Origin: Bactericera cockerelli
Taxonomy: Eukaryota > Arthropoda > Insecta > Hemiptera > Triozidae
Direction: 5' to 3'
Length of the DNA: 64,000 nucleotides
NCBI GenBank assembly: GCA_024516035.1
Contig: CM044959.1
Coordinates: 10,900,088 to 10,964,087 of the forward strand
In this document: positions 60,458-64,000 of the stretch, piece after piece
Layout of the letters: the number at the start of each line of letters is the position of its first letter
Numbering within the stretch: the first letter of the stretch is position 1
Translations under genes and position numbers: made by a program
The notes under the pieces: model-generated
Seen by the model: the letters and a program-made list of their open reading frames with translations, nothing else
The model's database searches: none
What the model was told of the DNA's origin: nothing

Positions 60458-60586
60458 GGGCGGAATTAATAGACAACATCAATAACTTAAGTCGTTGGTA
60501 AGTGTCGATTTTCCCTATCTTACACAGTACGCAATCCGTGACTTAGCGCCACAGAGGTATTACAAAAACGTCTATTAATTCCGCCC
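60458..60586 (-). mobile_element. 129-bp Harbinger-like MITE, minus orientation
   Basis: GGGCGGAATTAATAGACAAC at the left and CGTCTATTAATTCCGCCC at the right, with TAG on both sides. It lies about 380 bp upstream of the candidate ssSPT promoter. Confidence 0.86.
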
Positions 60587-60836
60587 TAGGACTATTGAGT
60601 ATTAAGGATTCGTAACCAAACGGAGAAAGAGCAAGAAAACAGTAAAATATTAGAAAGGATCTGTGATACCAAACTATACGAAAAACTTACTGAAAAGTCA
60701 TTAGTGTCATCATTTGAGAATGTTAAAATTTGAAAAGCGTCACATGTCACATGCTTGTAAAGGAGTGTTTGAAGTTCCCGCGTTTTTAAAGATAATCTAA
60801 GGAGGTGACCTTTTGTGGATCCGATCGTGCTTTATG

Positions 60837-60907
60837 TATAAATGAAGCCATCAGCGTTCGTTTTCTTTCGGTACAGTTCGAGTAGGGAACGGAAATTGAA
60901 CACAGAG
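60837..60907 (+). promoter_or_regulatory. Candidate core promoter and 5' UTR exon of the SPT small-subunit gene
   Basis: TATAAAT lies at 60837-60843 and an ACAGTTC initiator-like site follows at about 60873. A possible splice donor, CAGAG then GTAATT, lies at 60907/60908. This would give a short non-coding first exon and an intron of about 200-280 bp before the ATG at 61200. The TATA-to-initiator distance (about 38 bp) is slightly long and no strong acceptor was identified, so this is a tentative reading. Confidence 0.3.
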
Positions 60908-61199
60908 GTAATTTGAAATTTGATAACAAATTTGAATATTTCTATTTTTTTCTTATCATTCACAACAAATTCAAATTCACATTCCACAGTCCAGTTAGTA
61001 CATTAATATTTTATTAATCTTGCTGATATAGTACTGCTGAATTTACTGATATTTACTGATAAACTTGCTTGTGGCTACCAATCTTAAGTGTGTAGTTTAC
61101 CAGTAAGATTTTACAAAACTACTGATTTTTAAAAGCAAAGTTAGTAGGTACATTACCTGATTGTGTACAATCTCTCAAACACCCGGATCTCAATTCACC

Positions 61200-61430
61200 A
61201 TGTTCCTCACAAAGCTGTACAACTTCTTCAGTCACTGGTACCTGAGATATCTGCTAGTAACAGAACTGTACATGTGTGAGTGCTGGGAACGCATCACCTA
61301 TCATCTGGTTCTGGTGACTTTTCTCTCGCTCCTCTCCTATGTCAACTACCAACTGTTTGTCAAGTTCATCAGCTTTAGCTTCATTCATAACAATTTGTAC
61401 AACTGGGAAAGTGTGGCTCCCCATACTTGA
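61200..61430 (+). CDS. SPTSSA: Serine palmitoyltransferase small subunit (ssSPT, SPTSSA-like), complete
   Basis: A complete 76-residue frame with ATG in a good context (TTCACCATGT) and a TGA stop. The small subunits bind the SPTLC1/SPTLC2 heterodimer in the ER membrane, raise its activity several-fold and influence which acyl-CoA is condensed with serine, the first step of sphingolipid synthesis. The family signature is clear: YLLVTELYM at residues 17-25 and CWER at 28-31, matching the YLLVTxLYMxxxWER block of animal ssSPTs. An amphipathic N-terminus precedes it and a hydrophobic segment (about residues 33-57, rich in L, V, F, S) follows as the single membrane helix. Length agrees with vertebrate SPTSSA (71) and SPTSSB (76). 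No intron interrupts the frame. The C-terminal tail after residue 57 is not recognisably conserved. A frame extension upstream of the ATG begins with TTG and is not favoured. Confidence 0.93.
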   Translation: MFLTKLYNFFSHWYLRYLLVTELYMCECWERITYHLVLVTFLSLLSYVNYQLFVKFISFSFIHNNLYNWESVAPHT

Positions 61431-61492
61431 CACCTGGTAATGAAACCAATGATATAATTTGGTAAGGAAACAGAGAGTAACTTTTCGGGTTT

Positions 61493-61735
61493 AACATTGT
61501 TTTCTACTAATTAAGTGGTCATATCGTAATGGGGATTTTACACACCATTCACTGGGCAAATATCCCAACTACTTCAAATTTACCTCACCCAGCCTGTGCA
61601 ATAGGTGTGGGAATAGCCAGCAGAACATGGGTTGTCATAATGACCTAGGATAGATCCAAAATCAGAATGGTTATCAATCCCCAATACATGTACTTACTAA
61701 ACTGGACATTGCTTGAATTCAATGATCAGTAAATC
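61493..61735 (-). mobile_element. Old 5S-derived SINE copy just downstream of the ssSPT gene
   Basis: Minus-strand body landmarks remain (AGCCTGTGCAATAGG region, CCAGTGAATGGTGTGTAAAA) along with a decayed head (GATCATTGAATTCAAGCAAT). It begins about 60 bp after the stop codon and may lie in the 3' UTR. It is more diverged than the 1735-1992 copy. Confidence 0.6.
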
Positions 61736-61736
61736 C

Positions 61737-61893
61737 ATTCCAGTAACACCCTCAACTATCATAATCTCCCTTTCAACTATCACATACTGCATTCTGAATT
61801 TGAATGCAATAACCAATGAGAGTGTGTTAGGTGGCAGTTGAAATGGAGATCTGAGTATTTTGAGAGTGGAGAGTGTTTCTGGAATGGGCTACA
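61737..61893. mobile_element. Fold-back MITE-C
   Basis: CCATTCCAGTAACAC at the left and GTGTTTCTGGAATGGG at the right; inner AACCAATGAGAGTGTGTTAG and CTCCCTTTCAACTATCAC match the 19436 element. It adjoins the 5S SINE downstream of the ssSPT gene. Confidence 0.75.
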
Positions 61894-62590
61894 GATGACA
61901 TTTAAGATTCACAAGTTCATTCTGAGGGGTCAGGAAAAAGTGAGAAAAAAACTACTCAAAATTACACTTGTTTGCTTGCCCTTAGCATAACATAATCAGT
62001 CTCTTACACACACAAGTTGCAAAATATATGTTTTCTTAGTAAATAATGCAGTATTAAGCTTGACATCTATATTTGACTTTTACCTTACTTTCTACCATCA
62101 AATTCTGTATTATGCTTTCATGGTGTAAAAGGTACTGTTTAATTCAGCTCTAAACTTCCAGGTTGCTGTTTAAGACCTAGTTTTGCTTTGCCAGCATCTA
62201 AATGCCCAACTCAATAAATGCAGATGCATTTGCAGATTTTAGAAAATTAATTTTTGTAAGATTGAGCTAATGCCCTGGTTATGGGCAATAGCAGTGGTTC
62301 ACAAGCTTTTCCCATGAATTCCCCCTTTAACAGGTTCCAGAAGTTATACCATCTAAAACCATTATACATCATTTCTAGGGCATTAGCTCAAAATTACAAA
62401 CATTAATTTTCTAAGATTATAGACCACTACCTAAAACAATAACAATTGAAAATAATACACTTGTTTGACAATCTTTATGGTGCTGTTTTACAGACATCAT
62501 TGCAATGGCAGTTAAATAAATATATATTACAGTTTTGTTGTAGATTGCCATACTTTAGCATAACCTACAAATATTAATATTAATTTTCAG
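61894..62590. other. Region downstream of the ssSPT gene, nothing recognised
   Basis: AATAAA-type signals occur at 62213 (CTCAATAAATG) and 62516 (TTAAATAAATA), either of which could end the transcript. GGGCAATAGCAGTGG and GATTGAGCTAATGCCC / CATTAGCTCAAAATTAC form partly inverted words at 62263-62395. Confidence 0.35.
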
Positions 62591-62733
62591 GTGATGGTAA
62601 CATAATATTGAACTACAACATGAAGAAAGAAATCTCACTTGCTTCAACTATTGGAAAATATGACAATGCAAGTGATGACAAGTTGCAGACTTCAGAACAG
62701 TATATTTTTACTGAAATCCAGTTAGAAATTTAG
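62591..62733 (+). CDS. Candidate downstream exon after the SPT small-subunit gene
   Basis: AATATTAATTTTCAG precedes an open frame (phase 2) that starts DGNIILNYNMKKEISL and ends ...FTEIQLEI with TAG, 46 codons in a very AT-rich setting. It lies 1.16 kb downstream of the ssSPT stop on the same strand. It could be an exon of another gene, an alternative 3' exon or chance. No homology was recognised. Confidence 0.22.
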
Positions 62734-62998
62734 TAATTTAACTGATGTAAATAGAATCTAATGAACACAGTGCTCTGATCCTTGGAAATTAAAATAATTA
62801 TCTATGGTTTGATTTATATTCTCAAGTCCATGAGTTATGTCTGCTTTATTATTAAAAAGATTTTGTCAAAGTACAATTTTATACTTAACCTTCCAAAAAA
62901 AGTGTTTACTATGAGTTTTTTTTTTACATTAAATAGCTTGCATTGCATTTCAAATATGTCATCACTAAAGTTCCAGAACTTACATTTGAAACAACTTA

Positions 62999-63143
62999 GG
63001 GCCAAGTTCTAAAACAGGATTCAACTCAAGGTGACCCAGACTATCCCTCAAGTTGAGCTGTAGTGTCCTGTGATTGATTGAAACTTTAACTTGAAGAAGG
63101 GTCTGACTTATCTTAAATTTAATCCCGTTTTATGATTTGGCCC
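62999..63143. mobile_element. MITE-B, intact 145 bp
   Basis: GGGCCAAGTTCTAAAACAGG at the left and CCCGTTTTATGATTTGGCCC at the right. The interior is a long imperfect palindrome (CTCAAGTTGAGCTGTAGTGT and complement-like AACTTGAAG). Flanks are TTA and CTA. Confidence 0.8.
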
Positions 63144-63352
63144 CTAGGAACCTACCTTGTGACAGCCTAAACTATTATTGTTGATTTTATATATTAATAA
63201 TAAAAGTATCTTTATTTTATTTAATATTTTACAATACCTATTTACTTTTTGACTCACATTTTTCTATATTTGCAGTCATAATACAAACAATAAAAAAAGT
63301 AGAATTTTCAATGAATTTCCAATGGCTAACTTTTCAATCTGTTGACAAATGT

Positions 63353-63543
63353 ATTATTATTATTATACAATGCTTTATTAGGTATAAATGGACATTATGT
63401 ACATAGAAATAATTAATTTAACAATGAAAAAAATGGAAACAATATATACAATGAAAATGAAAAAGAATAGAAAATATATAAAAACATAAGTCCTAACTAA
63501 AGGGCGGGGTTATTGCCTATGGCAATCTCTTCCACCCAACCCT
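63353..63543 (-). mobile_element. Element H, full length
   Basis: Minus strand from AGGGTTGGGTGGAAGAGATT to CTAATAAAGCATTG, with (ATA)n at the outer end. Confidence 0.77.
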
Positions 63544-64000
63544 TTGGGTGTATGCACTTTAGGTACGATGAACACAGTAATATGCATGTACTGTTCAGAA
63601 AATGTACTTTAGAATAGACTTCTGATCATGACACACAAAACATGGACCAAGGACCTAATACCTTGAGAACAAAGAATAAGCTATTTTGCTTTTGAACTCC
63701 AATCATTGTAAGGTGAAGAAAAAGAGAGAGTTATGTGCAATCAACTCAATAATATATCCTGTACAAAGAAATCAGCATCCTACTCCTAACATTACTTATG
63801 AGTATGCAACGTGCTGATCATCAAACAATCACCAGTAAAGTGCTGCTTCCAAGCGGGGGAATTAGTTACTACCGCTTATCGATTTGTGTGTGCGCACAAA
63901 ATTCAAAAATCTTCCCAAATCCAAGGTGAAAATTTTTATCTCTGGTTATCATTCGAAAGCGAGAGCATTAAAATTATTTCTACGTCCACTGGGGAAACAG
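63544..64000. other. Nothing recognised
   Basis: Unique-looking sequence to the window edge; no supported frame or repeat. Confidence 0.35.

Noticed and set aside
61161..61199. 13-residue N-terminal extension of the ssSPT protein
   Set aside because: It would begin at TTG, is not conserved in the family, and the ATG at 61200 has a good context.

Overview
The window looks like intron-poor, repeat-saturated nuclear DNA of an animal, most likely an insect. The evidence is spliced exon signals, RNA polymerase III SINEs, several MITE families, Helitron ends and LINE tails. A hemipteran host is only a guess from the style of the repeats. No prokaryotic gene, CRISPR array, rRNA gene or functional tRNA gene was seen. 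Almost every long open frame is a by-product of (GA)n/(CT)n or (GT)n/(CA)n tracts or lies inside a repeat.

Two host genes are recognisable. At 49437-49657 (minus) lies the first coding exon of an FKBP2-type secretory peptidyl-prolyl isomerase; it ends at a clear GTGAGT donor, and the rest of the gene was not found to the left. At 61200-61430 (plus) lies a complete single-exon gene for the small activating subunit of serine palmitoyltransferase (SPTSSA/ssSPT type). Weaker exon candidates are a 54-nt exon with excellent splice sites at 41819-41872 and stop-free segments after acceptors at 23040-23232 and 62591-62733. The two recognised genes do not form a pathway: one works in ER protein folding, the other in sphingoid base synthesis at the ER.

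The rest is repeats. tRNA-derived SINEs fall into at least six families, named here A (Ser/Leu-like head, ATT tail), B (Thr-like), C, D, E and K (Ala-like). A seventh family, F, has a head derived from 5S rRNA, and F shares its body with tRNA-headed family E. Another short element, H, always begins at the same GTTGGGTGGAAGAG boundary. DNA transposon derivatives include a 129-bp Harbinger-like MITE (five full copies with 3-bp target duplications), a GGGCCAAATTATG MITE, hAT-like elements, a pogo/Tigger-like deletion derivative, TA-flanked MITEs, a CpG-rich TTA-flanked element, and Helitrons. One Helitron end closes a region containing a satellite with higher-order repeat structure.

Layout: 1-7 kb has purine/pyrimidine tracts, SINEs and a hAT MITE; 7-13 kb has a 176-bp satellite and a SINE cluster; 13-15 kb is the higher-order satellite and Helitron end; 15-26 kb is CT/CTT tracts, SINEs and nested MITEs; 26-33 kb is composite DNA transposons; 33-48 kb is long microsatellites and minisatellites, tandem Helitron ends and the 54-nt exon; 48-51 kb is the FKBP exon with repeats in its first intron and a LINE nested in a 5S SINE; 53-61 kb is MITE-rich; 60.8-64 kb is the SPT small-subunit gene with repeats downstream. 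Microsatellite tracts make up roughly a tenth of the window by my approximate boundaries. Repeat boundaries are approximate unless target duplications are given.
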